A stretch of 64,000 nt of DNA from Negativicutes bacterium. GTDB lineage: Bacteria; Bacillota_C; Negativicutes; Sporomusales_B; JARLHX01. The DNA lies in contig JARLHX010000092.1 in assembly GCA_031292035.1 (NCBI GenBank), positions 196,135 through 260,134 on the forward strand, written 5' to 3'. The notes under the pieces are model-generated. The model saw only the letters and a program-made list of their open reading frames with translations. It searched no databases and was not told the DNA's origin. Each line of letters begins with the position of its first letter. The first letter of the stretch is position 1. A program made the position numbers and the translations under genes. This document shows positions 8,612 to 18,844 of the stretch, piece after piece.

Positions 8612-10717
8612 ATGGCAGGAGGATTCGCTCAGGTACCTGAATATCAACGACAAGTTGAGCCGCAAACGAATATATCGCCGCAGCCGGCATCTGTATCACC
8701 GGCGGCGTTCGGGACCGATGTGGCGCAGGCCAGCCAGCAGGTCGCAGGTGGGATGCAGAATTTGGGGCGCGTTGTCGCTGATCACGCTATTCAGCTTCAG
8801 GTGCTCAAGGATCAGTCTGACGTACTGTCCAGTGATACCACTTTTCGGCAGCAGGCCCAAGACGTGGTTGAAGGGCTGAAGAATAATCAGGGCTGGAATG
8901 CTCAGGGTAATACTAAGAACTTCGATACGCAGGTTAATCAGCTGCGGCAACAATATATTGATAGTCTATCCGGACCAATGCAAAAGAACGAGCTTAACCG
9001 GCTATCACAGGACTGGGCTGGCCGTCTTCGCATGGACGTTGTTGATCATGAGGCTACTCAGCTTCGTTCAGCGCGGATCGGCGATCTCAATACTAATTCA
9101 GAACAGACTGTTTCTGACTATCTGAAGAACCCAACGCCGGAGGCTTTTGCTGGCATGCAGCAGTCATTCACTGCTAAGATGCCTTTTATCCAGTCTATTT
9201 TAGGTCTCAACACAGCGCAGGCCACCGAATACGTTCAAAAACATACGAGTGCAGCTGCTTACGCTGCGGCTAAACTATACCAGAGCCAGGGAAACCTTCC
9301 TGCGATTCAAAGCCTACTGCAAACAGCCGGCGATAAAATCAACGGTCAAACGCTCGATGAGATCAAAGGTATGGTCGAGCCGCTTAAAAATCAGAATACC
9401 GTTTATTCATCTGTTATGCCGTTGGCAAACGATTCTTCCATGAAAAATCCTGACGGTACCTTGAACTTTGAGAAGATGAAAGCAGTCGTTGATAAGCAAT
9501 TCGGCATGGGTGCGACTCAGCCAAACAATACGTATCAGTCTTTAAAGCAGGCTATTTTCGGTCAAGAAAGCGGCGACTATACCCAGGGGGCCAACAAGTT
9601 CGGAGCTGCTGGTGCATACCAGATGACTCCAGCTACCTGGCAATCAGGCTTAAAAGCCCTGGGATTGCCTTTAGATACTCCACAGCAAGGCGCGCCGCCG
9701 GAGCTGCAGGACAAAGTAGCCGATGCGCTTTTAAAACCCCTATATGATAAGTACGGCCCGAAAGGAGCTGCCGTTGCCTGGTACGCTGGGGGCCAAAATG
9801 CCCCTAGGGTGCTGGCCGGACAGAACCCGATTGGTGAAAACGGGCAGGAATATTCAGCCGATGCCAAACAAGATGACGGTCATGGTAACATCACGGCCCC
9901 CAGCGTGAATGAATACACGCAACAAGTGATCGACCGTATGGGAAAGCAACCGGTAAACTTTAATCCGAAGGTTTACGAGGAAGCCGTTGCATTGACTCAA
10001 AAGCTGGTGACCCAATCTGATCTGGAGCACCGGCAGACTGTTAACGCTGCAATGTCTAGTTTTGACAACTGGATCGTAACGAATAAACCAACAACTGAGG
10101 ATGCAATTACCCAGCAGGCTAGGTCGCTAGGACTGCAAGGACCCGATTTATTCAATGCCGTAATGAAGGGCAAGCAGATGATGCAGATGACCCGGCTTGA
10201 TGAGAACATGCAGAGCCAACAGGCTGTTGAGAATGCTCTCGCTGATATCAGGACGGGAGGCATCAGCACCAAGCAGGAGCTGGATGCGAAATACGGCGGG
10301 ACAATCCCCTATGCGAAGCTCATTCTGCTTGAAAATTCCTTGACCAAAGAAATGAAGTGGGCGACTCCTGAGAACATCGAAGCTTTTAACGGTGTAGTCA
10401 AGGCTCAGGGTATTATCGACATGACCGAAAAAAGCAAGATTTACGAGAAGATCAATCAGCAGGTGGCCAATGCTATCGCTCATAATACACCTGTAACCCG
10501 GGCCGATATCGAGGGATGGGCCACAGAGCAGAGCCAGAAGATTAAAATCGCCGGTTCATTTGGTAGCCGTACCTTTGGTTATGTCGCTGATGTTCCCAAG
10601 GGATGGTCAATTGATTCCGCGGGCCCGGTTGATCCGAACGGACTTCGCCCGGATAAATATGTGAATGGAAAGTTCTATAAGACCATCAACGGCGTAGACA
10701 TCGAAATGAAACCGTAG
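8612..10717 (+). CDS. Internal virion protein with lytic transglycosylase domain
   Basis: 701 residues, ATG after AGGAGGTG (8600-8607). Residues about 305-405 form an SLT-type lysozyme domain: 'AIFGQESGDYTQGANKFGA' holds the catalytic Glu, then 'AGAYQMTPATWQSG' and 'AAVAWYAGGQNAPRVLAGQ'. The flanking parts are long charged helices. In T7-like phages this activity locally opens peptidoglycan during genome ejection and is carried in the capsid core. Here it sits in the first of two large internal proteins, corresponding to gp15/gp16 functions with the domain placed centrally. Confidence 0.8.
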   Translation: MAGGFAQVPEYQRQVEPQTNISPQPASVSPAAFGTDVAQASQQVAGGMQNLGRVVADHAIQLQVLKDQSDVLSSDTTFRQQAQDVVEGLKNNQGWNAQGNTKNFDTQVNQLRQQYIDSLSGPMQKNELNRLSQDWAGRLRMDVVDHEATQLRSARIGDLNTNSEQTVSDYLKNPTPEAFAGMQQSFTAKMPFIQSILGLNTAQATEYVQKHTSAAAYAAAKLYQSQGNLPAIQSLLQTAGDKINGQTLDEIKGMVEPLKNQNTVYSSVMPLANDSSMKNPDGTLNFEKMKAVVDKQFGMGATQPNNTYQSLKQAIFGQESGDYTQGANKFGAAGAYQMTPATWQSGLKALGLPLDTPQQGAPPELQDKVADALLKPLYDKYGPKGAAVAWYAGGQNAPRVLAGQNPIGENGQEYSADAKQDDGHGNITAPSVNEYTQQVIDRMGKQPVNFNPKVYEEAVALTQKLVTQSDLEHRQTVNAAMSSFDNWIVTNKPTTEDAITQQARSLGLQGPDLFNAVMKGKQMMQMTRLDENMQSQQAVENALADIRTGGISTKQELDAKYGGTIPYAKLILLENSLTKEMKWATPENIEAFNGVVKAQGIIDMTEKSKIYEKINQQVANAIAHNTPVTRADIEGWATEQSQKIKIAGSFGSRTFGYVADVPKGWSIDSAGPVDPNGLRPDKYVNGKFYKTINGVDIEMKP

Positions 10718-10728
10718 GAGGCTTTCCC

Positions 10729-13700
10729 ATGAAGTATGTTGGGCCTGATGGCTACGAATACACGCTGGACGAACTGAACAACTTACAGACCACTCCTGCG
10801 CAGCCCCAGGGCGCTACTAATCCCCAGGCATTGGCTACGGCTTATGGTGCGTTCAGTACGCAAAATGCGGATGATGCTGGACGCCTAGCCGAGTCGGCTA
10901 GAATACTCGGCATTGACCCGGCGCAGATGACCGGTGCTAGTAAAGAGGTCATGCAGGCCGCGGCGCTTACGGCAAAGCAGAAACAGAATTCTCCCGAAGA
11001 CTGGCAGCAGTTCACTGAGCAGTATCCTGCTACAACTAGCTTCTTATCTAAGAGGGAAAACATGGCTGTGGCACATGATGACATCGGCAATCTTAGCGAG
11101 ACTGAAGGCGTACTGTCGGGTATTGGTAGAGCTATTTCTAACCAATCTCGTCTAAATGAACTTACCTCTCAGAGAAACGACATCGTTATGCGCATGGCAC
11201 TGGCCGGCGGTGGACCTGAAACGCTGGACGAGGATATGCGCGCCAACCTTGTGAAGCTTAATAATAACATTGCGCAAACCCAGTCGCAGATCCCTCAGCA
11301 AATATACACGCCTTCGGGCTTGGCGGCAACGTTAACATCGTTTGCACCCTACTTCCGAAGCGCAGCTAAATACGGCTCTGCAGGGATGCTCACCGGTGCT
11401 GGAATCGGGGCAGTTCTCGGAGAAGGTGTTGGCGCAGTACCGGGTGCTGCATTTGGTCTTGGTCTAGGGATGAAACACGGTTTCGGTGTGGAAGCGGCCA
11501 ACAATTCTTTTGCGCAGACCTATTTGGCTAACCTTGAGAATGGAGTCAACCCGACAGCGGCCAAGGTTGGGGCGCTCGCAGCGGCCACAGGAAACTATGT
11601 TTTTAACGTGGGTATGCTCGGCAAATATCTCGAAACCATCCCGGGCGGTACCGAAATGTTTAAGGACTTCACGTCAACTGCCGGCGCGGATGCGTTGAAA
11701 GACGCGGCATCTACCACGGCGGCATGGAAAGACTACCTTAAAAATATCGCGATCACGTCGGCGGAAACCGGTGCCTTCGGTGCTGGGATGGAAGCGGCTA
11801 ACGTAACAGGGGAAAATATTGGCTCTTTACTGTCCCATAAGCCTACGGTCAGCAATGACGAAGCATGGCAGCGTATTTCAACTTCCGCCGAGGACATGGC
11901 GGCCATGGGCGGCGTCTTCTCGCTTCCGGGGCATACCATGTCGATGGTTGGCCGCCTTAATTCCTTGGCCAGCGAATCAAAACTACTAAAACGGTCGCCA
12001 GCAGCTTTTGAGCAGCACCTGGACGAGGTGACTAAGGGAACGCCGGTCGAAACAATGTACATAAACCCTGACGCGCTGACCGAGTACTTCCAGACTGCCC
12101 TTCCGGATAAGCCCGACAAGGTGAAGGAGATATACGACAAGCTAGGCGTATCTGATCAGCTGCAGCAGGCCATGCGCACCGGTGATGATGTGGCTATTTC
12201 AACGGCCAAATTTGAGACCGCCCTGGGCGGTACCAAGTATGCCGATGACCTGGCCCAGCACGTTAAGTTCAATGAAGGCGACCTGACCGCTGGCGAAATC
12301 ACGAAGGCCGCAACCGAACGCGAAGCGGCAATGAAAGAAGCAGCTAAGACAGGAGAGCCCGCAGCTGAACCCGTTACCGAGCAAAAGCCTGCTGGTACCT
12401 TCGATTCCTGGCAGCAGAAGCTGACTGACGCCGGATTAAATAAAACCCAGGCCAACCAGTACGCGGCTATGTTCGACGCCTACAGCAACACACTGGAGGC
12501 ACGGACTGGCGGTTTGGTTAAGGCTGAAGATCTGGCTAAGTCGGTGGGGATTGAGCGGCAGCAGGGCGTTGTCGGTAAAGTTAAGCAGTTTCTACAGAGC
12601 CTCACCGGTACCGAGCGCGGCTCCTTCACACCAAACGAAACCGAACCAGGTGGACTGATTAAGCTATTTCAGAATAAAGATAACTCCACCGTCATCCATG
12701 AATCCGGCCATATGTTCCTTGATAATATGGATAAGCTCACTAAAGCTGAAGGCATATCCGAGGAAATGAAGGCCGATTATCAGACGGTTCGTAATTTCCT
12801 GGGGACAAAGGACGGCGAAGCGATAACCACGGAGCAACACGAGAAATTCGCCAAGGCTTTCGAGGCGTACATGCGCGATGGTAAAGCACCGTCCACCGGC
12901 CTGAAGCGCGCTTTTGAGAAGTTTAAAACATGGCTAACCAGCATCTACAGCCGGATCGCTGACCTCGGCGTCGAAGTGTCGCCCGAGGTAAAAGGGGTAT
13001 TCGACCGACTGCTGGCCACCGATGAAGAAATTAAACAAGCCGAATCATTCCAGAATTACAGCAAGGATTATAGCCGGTTAAATTTTAAACAGTATCTGGC
13101 GCTGAAAGACAAGGCCCACGAGGAGGCGGTTAACTCCGTCCTCCGCAAGAAGATGCAGGAGCTGGACCCAGAAGTCCAGAAGCGCCTTGACGAGGCCACA
13201 GCACAGGCTACAGTCGATATCAAGACCGAAGTAAGCGAAAGCCCGTTGTACCGCGCCATGGCCGAAATTGAGCGGAATAACGGTGGCAAGAGCTCGAAGC
13301 TGCTCGCCCAAGAATTTTTAGATAAAACACTGAATCATGATCAGACGGTCTGGTTTGATATGCTTGCCAAGCGCTACGGCTTCAGCGATGCAAAAACGCT
13401 GGCCCGACAGATTTCAAAGGGACGGCTACCGGAAAACGAAATCGCGCACCAAATTGAAGCGTTCCGTAAAAATTGGGTAAGGGATGAGCTCGGGCTAGGC
13501 CACGAGTTCGACACAGCTGTTCAGGCTATCCATAATGAGCACCAGGCTGAAGCGATTGCGCTCGAATTCGAAATGCTAAGGCAGATGGCACAGGATAAGT
13601 ATGGTACGACGAAAGAAGAGGCTTATAATCGCCGCTGGGCAGATGCTGAAGCCTGGAGTGAGCAGCAAAAAGCTCGTATAGCTCGGCAAGGCGAAATCAG

Positions 13701-16545
13701 TTTCAAGGTTGCCCGCGAGACTGCACGAGACATGCTGGAAACAAAACCACTATTTCGAAGCGGTACCGACAGTAAGGGCACTCCAAAAATGCTGAACTGG
13801 CGCAGGTACATGGATCTGGAGCGGAAGAACCGGGATGAATCAGAAAAACTGCTGAATAAGGGCGACTATGAAGGCGCGCTTAAAGCAAAAACCCGCGAGC
13901 TATTGAATCATTTGATGGCCATCGAGGCCGTGAAGGCAGAACGCGAATACAACTCCACCATGAGAAACTTAGACCGGTACATTAACCGCGGGAATCGGCT
14001 AATGGGAATACCGGTCGAATTTATGTCTCAGATCGAGTCGCTGCTGAAAAATACCGGCATGATTGACCGCAGCCCGATCCTGCCGGAAGGACAGTTTGAT
14101 GTCGCGCCGCTCCGGACGTTCATCGATAACCGTGTGGCAAATGATTACGGCTACTCGGCCATACCATCCTCTATTTTAGATGGTGCTGTGAAACAGTTCA
14201 AAGACATGTCGCTGAATGACCTGCGCGATTTCAAGGCAGCTGTGAGCAGCCTGAATACGATAGGCCGCAACATCAACCGGTTTATTGCCAAGGAACAAAA
14301 AGAAGGCATACAGCAAGCAGCAAGTAATTTCAGGGGTAACGTTATTGAGAAGGTCGGTACCCCTAAAGCAGAAGACAAGGGGATAGGCCGGCCGCACAAA
14401 ACCGCCTGGGAGAAAGTCAGCCTGCTGCCGAGCAAACTGGTGGACGCTCCGAGTAAGCTGGTAACGGTGGAGAACATCTGCCGGGTGCTGGACGGTGGCG
14501 AAGAGAACGGACCGGCGCAGCGGTATATCTTCCGGCCAATGTACGAAGCATGGCTTGACGCTGACGGCCGGGCGAGGCAGACGACCAAGGATATCATCGA
14601 ACTGATGGGAAAACACGATCTTGATATTACCGAAGTAGGCAAGATGTTCGATGATGATCGCCAATTTCCGGAGATCCCTGGGCGCGACTTATCCATGGGT
14701 AACGTACTGATGATGGCTCTGAACTGGGGTAACGAAGGTAACCGCGACCGAATCAGGCGCGGTTATTTTCTTGAGGAAGGCGCAAAACTGACGGATGTTG
14801 ACGCTAAGCTGATTGATTCCCGAGTGATGAAAGTCTTGGGCGAACTCGATTCCCGGCACCTGGGGTTCGCGCAGGATGTTTTAAACTATCTGGAGTCCTA
14901 CTGGCCGGAGATCCGCCAGCATGAGATGGATATCACTGGCGTCGATCCGCGTAAAGTCGAGGCCACACCGTACACCATCACGGCGAAAGATGGCAAGGAA
15001 GTCAAGATGGATGGCGGATATTATCCGATAGCCTACGATCCGGATAAATCAGTCGAGGCATTCAAGAGCCAGGAACAATTGAACGCCTTATACAAGAATT
15101 TCCCGACCACTAAGGCCATGACTGACCATGGGCACACTGAAGCCCGCGCCTCAAAAGTAACCCGGCCTGTATGGCTGGAATTCCGCACACTCACGGACCA
15201 TCTTTCGAACTTTACCTATGACCTGGCCATGCGTAAAGCAGTCATTGACACGTCGCGATTCTTGCGGGCCACCGACAGCAAGGCGGCGATTACCGACGCG
15301 CTGGGACTGAAGTATTACAATATCGTCGATAATTGGCTGAAAGACCTGGCCACCGATCAGCGCAAGCCTTACGAGTTTGGCCAGGAGATATTCAACAACA
15401 TCCGGGGTGCGACAACGAAGTACATCCTCGGAATCAACGTCAAGGCACTACCAGATTTCCTGCCAGTCAACATCATGCAGTCACTGTGGCAGGCAGGAGT
15501 GCAACCTACGGCCTCGGCCATGGTGGACGCAGTGCTGCATCCCAAGGAAGCCTACGGCGATTCCTGGAACAATTCTGAGATGATGAGAAACCGCCTGCAC
15601 CTGGTTGACAAGAACATAGCGGAGTTTTCCAAAGGCGTCTTGGGATCTGGCTGGCTATCGCGGCATGTACCTGGTGGAGGAGAGCTAGCTGCTGGGAAGG
15701 CCGTATTCGACTCCTGGTCCATGTCTGTTCATGGCATGGTGGACTGCATGCTGTCGCTGCCGGTATGGAAGCAAATTTATGAAAAATCGATGTCGGAGGG
15801 TAAGAGCGAAGCTGACGCAGCATATGAAGCTGACTCGATGATTCGCCGAACGTTCGGTGATGGCGCCGCCCCATCGCTTCCAGCGGTATTCCGGGAAAGC
15901 AGTCAGGCATACAAGCTCATGACCATGTTCCTGACATGGCAAATGGGCATGTTTAACCGACTATGGTACGCTTCAAAAATGGCTGATCTGGAATATACCA
16001 AAGGCAACTATGCCACCGGTATGGGCATCATGACTAAGGCTATCGTCATGGGATGGATCCTGCCGTCGCTGTGGAGCGCTACTGTCCGTGTCGGTATTCC
16101 CGGGATCGCTGGCGCCGGTATTCTGGCCACTGGCATAACCAACACCAAAAAGCCACTGACCGATGAAGACAAGACAAAAGAGATCGCCAAAGAGATTGCC
16201 AAGGCGCCGATCAATGGTGTGCCGATCCTAAACGGGCTATCGGATTATGCTCTGTCTACGGTTTTGCACCTGCATGGCGAGTATAGGCTTTCTCCGATAG
16301 AAGGTACCGTAGCAGACATCGGCAAGGAAGCCAAGCAAGTAGGAGACTACTATCTGGGGTCTGGGCCGCATCTTCCGAATGCACAGGACAAGGCAAACGA
16401 GAGCGCGGTAAAACTTGGTCTGCTGGCCGCAGGTCTTCCTAAGCGTCTTGACATGTGGACATTCAACGCTCTCGACTGGGTAAATCACAACGGCGATAGG
16501 TCAACTGATCAGGCATTCCGGGACTTCTTCAGCCGCGAAAAATAA
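10729..16545 (+). CDS. Very large internal (ejection) virion protein with HESGH motif
   Basis: 1,938 residues, the largest gene in the window, with ATG after a GGAGG site. Near residues 195-245 lies a Gly/Ala-rich hydrophobic segment ('GAGIGAVLGEGVGAVPGAA') suited to membrane insertion. Around residues 655-665 is a zincin-type 'VIHESGHMFLDNM', a candidate metallopeptidase site. The middle third is long charged helices, and the end again has membrane-like stretches ('GWILPSLWSATVRVGIPGIAGAG'). This layout fits giant podoviral ejection proteins that build a channel across the envelope. Protease activity is inferred from the motif only. The next gene follows after a standard AAGGAGG. Confidence 0.72.
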   Translation: MKYVGPDGYEYTLDELNNLQTTPAQPQGATNPQALATAYGAFSTQNADDAGRLAESARILGIDPAQMTGASKEVMQAAALTAKQKQNSPEDWQQFTEQYPATTSFLSKRENMAVAHDDIGNLSETEGVLSGIGRAISNQSRLNELTSQRNDIVMRMALAGGGPETLDEDMRANLVKLNNNIAQTQSQIPQQIYTPSGLAATLTSFAPYFRSAAKYGSAGMLTGAGIGAVLGEGVGAVPGAAFGLGLGMKHGFGVEAANNSFAQTYLANLENGVNPTAAKVGALAAATGNYVFNVGMLGKYLETIPGGTEMFKDFTSTAGADALKDAASTTAAWKDYLKNIAITSAETGAFGAGMEAANVTGENIGSLLSHKPTVSNDEAWQRISTSAEDMAAMGGVFSLPGHTMSMVGRLNSLASESKLLKRSPAAFEQHLDEVTKGTPVETMYINPDALTEYFQTALPDKPDKVKEIYDKLGVSDQLQQAMRTGDDVAISTAKFETALGGTKYADDLAQHVKFNEGDLTAGEITKAATEREAAMKEAAKTGEPAAEPVTEQKPAGTFDSWQQKLTDAGLNKTQANQYAAMFDAYSNTLEARTGGLVKAEDLAKSVGIERQQGVVGKVKQFLQSLTGTERGSFTPNETEPGGLIKLFQNKDNSTVIHESGHMFLDNMDKLTKAEGISEEMKADYQTVRNFLGTKDGEAITTEQHEKFAKAFEAYMRDGKAPSTGLKRAFEKFKTWLTSIYSRIADLGVEVSPEVKGVFDRLLATDEEIKQAESFQNYSKDYSRLNFKQYLALKDKAHEEAVNSVLRKKMQELDPEVQKRLDEATAQATVDIKTEVSESPLYRAMAEIERNNGGKSSKLLAQEFLDKTLNHDQTVWFDMLAKRYGFSDAKTLARQISKGRLPENEIAHQIEAFRKNWVRDELGLGHEFDTAVQAIHNEHQAEAIALEFEMLRQMAQDKYGTTKEEAYNRRWADAEAWSEQQKARIARQGEISFKVARETARDMLETKPLFRSGTDSKGTPKMLNWRRYMDLERKNRDESEKLLNKGDYEGALKAKTRELLNHLMAIEAVKAEREYNSTMRNLDRYINRGNRLMGIPVEFMSQIESLLKNTGMIDRSPILPEGQFDVAPLRTFIDNRVANDYGYSAIPSSILDGAVKQFKDMSLNDLRDFKAAVSSLNTIGRNINRFIAKEQKEGIQQAASNFRGNVIEKVGTPKAEDKGIGRPHKTAWEKVSLLPSKLVDAPSKLVTVENICRVLDGGEENGPAQRYIFRPMYEAWLDADGRARQTTKDIIELMGKHDLDITEVGKMFDDDRQFPEIPGRDLSMGNVLMMALNWGNEGNRDRIRRGYFLEEGAKLTDVDAKLIDSRVMKVLGELDSRHLGFAQDVLNYLESYWPEIRQHEMDITGVDPRKVEATPYTITAKDGKEVKMDGGYYPIAYDPDKSVEAFKSQEQLNALYKNFPTTKAMTDHGHTEARASKVTRPVWLEFRTLTDHLSNFTYDLAMRKAVIDTSRFLRATDSKAAITDALGLKYYNIVDNWLKDLATDQRKPYEFGQEIFNNIRGATTKYILGINVKALPDFLPVNIMQSLWQAGVQPTASAMVDAVLHPKEAYGDSWNNSEMMRNRLHLVDKNIAEFSKGVLGSGWLSRHVPGGGELAAGKAVFDSWSMSVHGMVDCMLSLPVWKQIYEKSMSEGKSEADAAYEADSMIRRTFGDGAAPSLPAVFRESSQAYKLMTMFLTWQMGMFNRLWYASKMADLEYTKGNYATGMGIMTKAIVMGWILPSLWSATVRVGIPGIAGAGILATGITNTKKPLTDEDKTKEIAKEIAKAPINGVPILNGLSDYALSTVLHLHGEYRLSPIEGTVADIGKEAKQVGDYYLGSGPHLPNAQDKANESAVKLGLLAAGLPKRLDMWTFNALDWVNHNGDRSTDQAFRDFFSREK

Positions 16546-16557
16546 GGAGGGAAGTAA

Positions 16558-18276
16558 ATGAAGCGAAAAATCATAAGCCTTGTATTGGCGTTACTGTTCG
16601 CATTTATGCCACTGGCGCCGGTATTTATGCCGATAGCGCAGGCGACGATCAGCAACGCAGTAACCAAAGCAACGTATATCGGGAATGGGGTCTCCTACTT
16701 GTGGGCGATCCCATTCCAGTACACCAATGCCAGCCAGGTCAATGTCGTTTTGACGGATGTTGTATCAGGCACGGTTACACCGTTAACTACAGGCTGGGAC
16801 ATCGATAACAGCGGCAATGTCCGCTATCCTATCCCGGGATCAGGGGGAACGCTCCTGACGAGCGCCACCGAGATCACAGTCTACCGAAAGACGGCGATTT
16901 TGCAACCGACACAGTACACTAACCAGGGCGGCTTCTATCCAAAGACGGTAGAGGGCAGTCTCGATAACAGCGTAATGATGCTGCAAGAGATGCAGGAACA
17001 GCTAAACCGTAGTATAGTTGGGCCGGTATCCTCGACCACTCAGTACACGCTCCCCGGGCCTGTAGCCAGTACGGCGCTCGGGTGGGACCCGACCGGCACG
17101 TTCTTGGCTAATGTCACGTCCTTATCCAATCTGTGGCCACAGGCAACAATCCAAGCTACCGTAAATACAGCCGCGTTGTATCAGTACGCCAATAGTTATA
17201 GCGGTGATTTCAACGCTCTGACGACAAGTGGAGTATATATAACAGCAGGCATCGGTCAAGCCCATGCGCCGAACTCGTCAGACAATTTTATCGGCCAGGT
17301 AGTCGCCAACCAAGCCGGCACGACCCTCTTGCAAATGTTCAAGGATACGGCCACGTCTGCCAGCTATTATCGGCTTTACGCCTCCGGCGCATGGTCCGCT
17401 TGGTCCCAAGTTCTTACTTCGCCCTCTAGCTCGGCGCAAGGAGATATTCTATACAACAATGGCACGGCGTGGACGCGGCTCGCGGCAGGAACGTCCGGCC
17501 AATACCTGCAAACTCAAGGCGCGAGCGCTAATCCTCAATGGGCCACAGTTACTGTCCCGGTAGTAAAATTTAATTTCAATAGTCTTCAGCAATATAAGGC
17601 ACAGGTAACAAGCAATACCGCCGTTTCAATCTCGGCAGCAAATAATCCCTTTACCGGCAGCGGAACAATATCGTTAACGCTAAACACCGGCAGCAGCGGG
17701 GCAAATGGGCTAGACACCGGCAGCCTGGCGGCGTCGCAGTGGTATAACACTTTTCTAGCCTATGGTGGCAGCGGCACCTGCTCGTTAATAAGCCTTTCGG
17801 CTACTGCCCCGACATTGCCGACAGGCTATACAACTTCTTTTATTCGCACCGGCGCTGTCTATTTGGATTCAAGTAAAAACCTTATGCGAACAGTCCAAAA
17901 TGGCAGAAAAACACGATATGTCATAACGGCATCCACCAATACCGCTACTCTGCCGAGTCTTTTCTATGGTACGCAAGGAAGCTGCACTGCACCAACTTGG
18001 ATCGCGATTAGTCTTGCCAGTGTTTGCCCGCCCACGGCCTCAAGTTTTATAGGTGTCGCGATTAACGCGGGTTCTGCTTCTTCAATTATGATAGCCCCTA
18101 ATAATACTTATGGAGCTTACAACTCCACAACAAATCCACCCCCTGTTATGTGGAATGGGGGCGCGGGCTATTACCTTAATATGTTGTTTGAAATGGGACT
18201 AGAAAGCGCAAGTGTTTACGCTGCTAGCCAAGCATATTCTGGGTTATTCTGCGCCGGATGGGAGGATAACTTATAA
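16558..18276 (+). CDS. Tail fibre protein with T7-type N-terminus, pyocin-knob and a signal-peptide-like start
   Basis: 572 residues, ATG after AAGGAGGG. Residues 1-29 look like a Sec signal peptide (MKRK, hydrophobic core, 'MPIAQA' cut site). Residues about 30-150 match the T7 tail-fibre N-terminal anchor ('YIGNGVSYLWAIPFQY', 'TEITVYRKTAILQPTQY', 'DNSVMMLQEMQEQLNRS'). Residues about 208-285 are a pyocin-knob domain ('DFNALTTSGVYITAGIG', 'YRLYASGAWSAWSQVL'). The C-terminal 250 residues are beta-rich, Ser/Thr/Gly-rich and probably bind the receptor. The signal peptide is odd, because virion proteins assemble in the cytoplasm. Confidence 0.82.
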   Translation: MKRKIISLVLALLFAFMPLAPVFMPIAQATISNAVTKATYIGNGVSYLWAIPFQYTNASQVNVVLTDVVSGTVTPLTTGWDIDNSGNVRYPIPGSGGTLLTSATEITVYRKTAILQPTQYTNQGGFYPKTVEGSLDNSVMMLQEMQEQLNRSIVGPVSSTTQYTLPGPVASTALGWDPTGTFLANVTSLSNLWPQATIQATVNTAALYQYANSYSGDFNALTTSGVYITAGIGQAHAPNSSDNFIGQVVANQAGTTLLQMFKDTATSASYYRLYASGAWSAWSQVLTSPSSSAQGDILYNNGTAWTRLAAGTSGQYLQTQGASANPQWATVTVPVVKFNFNSLQQYKAQVTSNTAVSISAANNPFTGSGTISLTLNTGSSGANGLDTGSLAASQWYNTFLAYGGSGTCSLISLSATAPTLPTGYTTSFIRTGAVYLDSSKNLMRTVQNGRKTRYVITASTNTATLPSLFYGTQGSCTAPTWIAISLASVCPPTASSFIGVAINAGSASSIMIAPNNTYGAYNSTTNPPPVMWNGGAGYYLNMLFEMGLESASVYAASQAYSGLFCAGWEDNL

Positions 18277-18455
18277 TGATTTACTACGTCAATTCTCTTG
18301 GCGGCTGGCGTCATGCCGAAAATTACAGTGGTAGTGCGGCTTTTCCTCCAAACTCTGACGAGGTTGTCTTAACTCAGGACCACGACCCAACGCCAGGCGA
18401 GATAGAAGCGGCACAGCCTGGATATAAAGACCGACTGGCAGCACAGCAAAAGTAA
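18276..18455 (+). CDS. Small protein following the tail fibre
   Basis: 59 residues, ATG overlapping the fibre stop (TAATGA). It begins 'MIYYVNSLGGWRHAENY' and ends in a charged helix 'EIEAAQPGYKDRLAAQQK'. The tight coupling to the fibre gene suggests a fibre assembly factor or a C-terminal accessory, as short genes in this position often are. I do not recognise the family. There is no frameshift evidence linking it to the fibre. Confidence 0.6.
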   Translation: MIYYVNSLGGWRHAENYSGSAAFPPNSDEVVLTQDHDPTPGEIEAAQPGYKDRLAAQQK

Positions 18456-18493
18456 GATGCGAGGGCGTCTATTTTTATTGGGAGGGGATGCCG

Positions 18494-18844
18494 ATGGAGC
18501 TGACAAAGGAAATGCTGGTTTCGATCATCCGGGACCAGGTGTCTCAGTCGATGAAAGATCATACCGACAACCAGGAGAAGATCAATCGGGAAACCCTCCA
18601 AACATGTACTCGGATGGAGACGCTGCTGCAAGGCATCGTCAACACTTGCCCTAGGTGCCAGACCCGTCTGGGGGGCCATGACGTCGCCCTCGCCACGGTA
18701 GAGGCCAGCGCCAAGTCGGCCCATCACCGCATTGATGGCGTATACACATCGGCGGGAGCAGCGGGGGCTATCGCAGCCATATTCATCCAGTTTATCGAGT
18801 TCGTATGGAATAACTTGCAGAAAGGGGGCACACACGGGCCATGA
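18494..18844 (+). CDS. Probable holin-like or XhlA-like membrane protein
   Basis: 116 residues from ATG 18494, eight bases after GGAGG (18481-18485); the ATG at 18488 is too close. Residues 1-85 are a charged, coiled-coil-like helix with a 'CPRC' pair in the middle. Residues about 86-108 form one hydrophobic segment ('AGAAGAIAAIFIQFIEFVW'). This soluble-helix-plus-C-terminal-membrane design resembles XhlA-type lysis accessory proteins. It opens the lysis block before the glucosaminidase gene. The stop overlaps the next ATG by four bases. Confidence 0.5.
   Translation: MELTKEMLVSIIRDQVSQSMKDHTDNQEKINRETLQTCTRMETLLQGIVNTCPRCQTRLGGHDVALATVEASAKSAHHRIDGVYTSAGAAGAIAAIFIQFIEFVWNNLQKGGTHGP

Noticed and set aside
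16558..18500. Diversity-generating retroelement at the tail fibre, as in BPP-1
   Set aside because: No reverse transcriptase, accessory gene or template repeat is visible near the fibre in this window.
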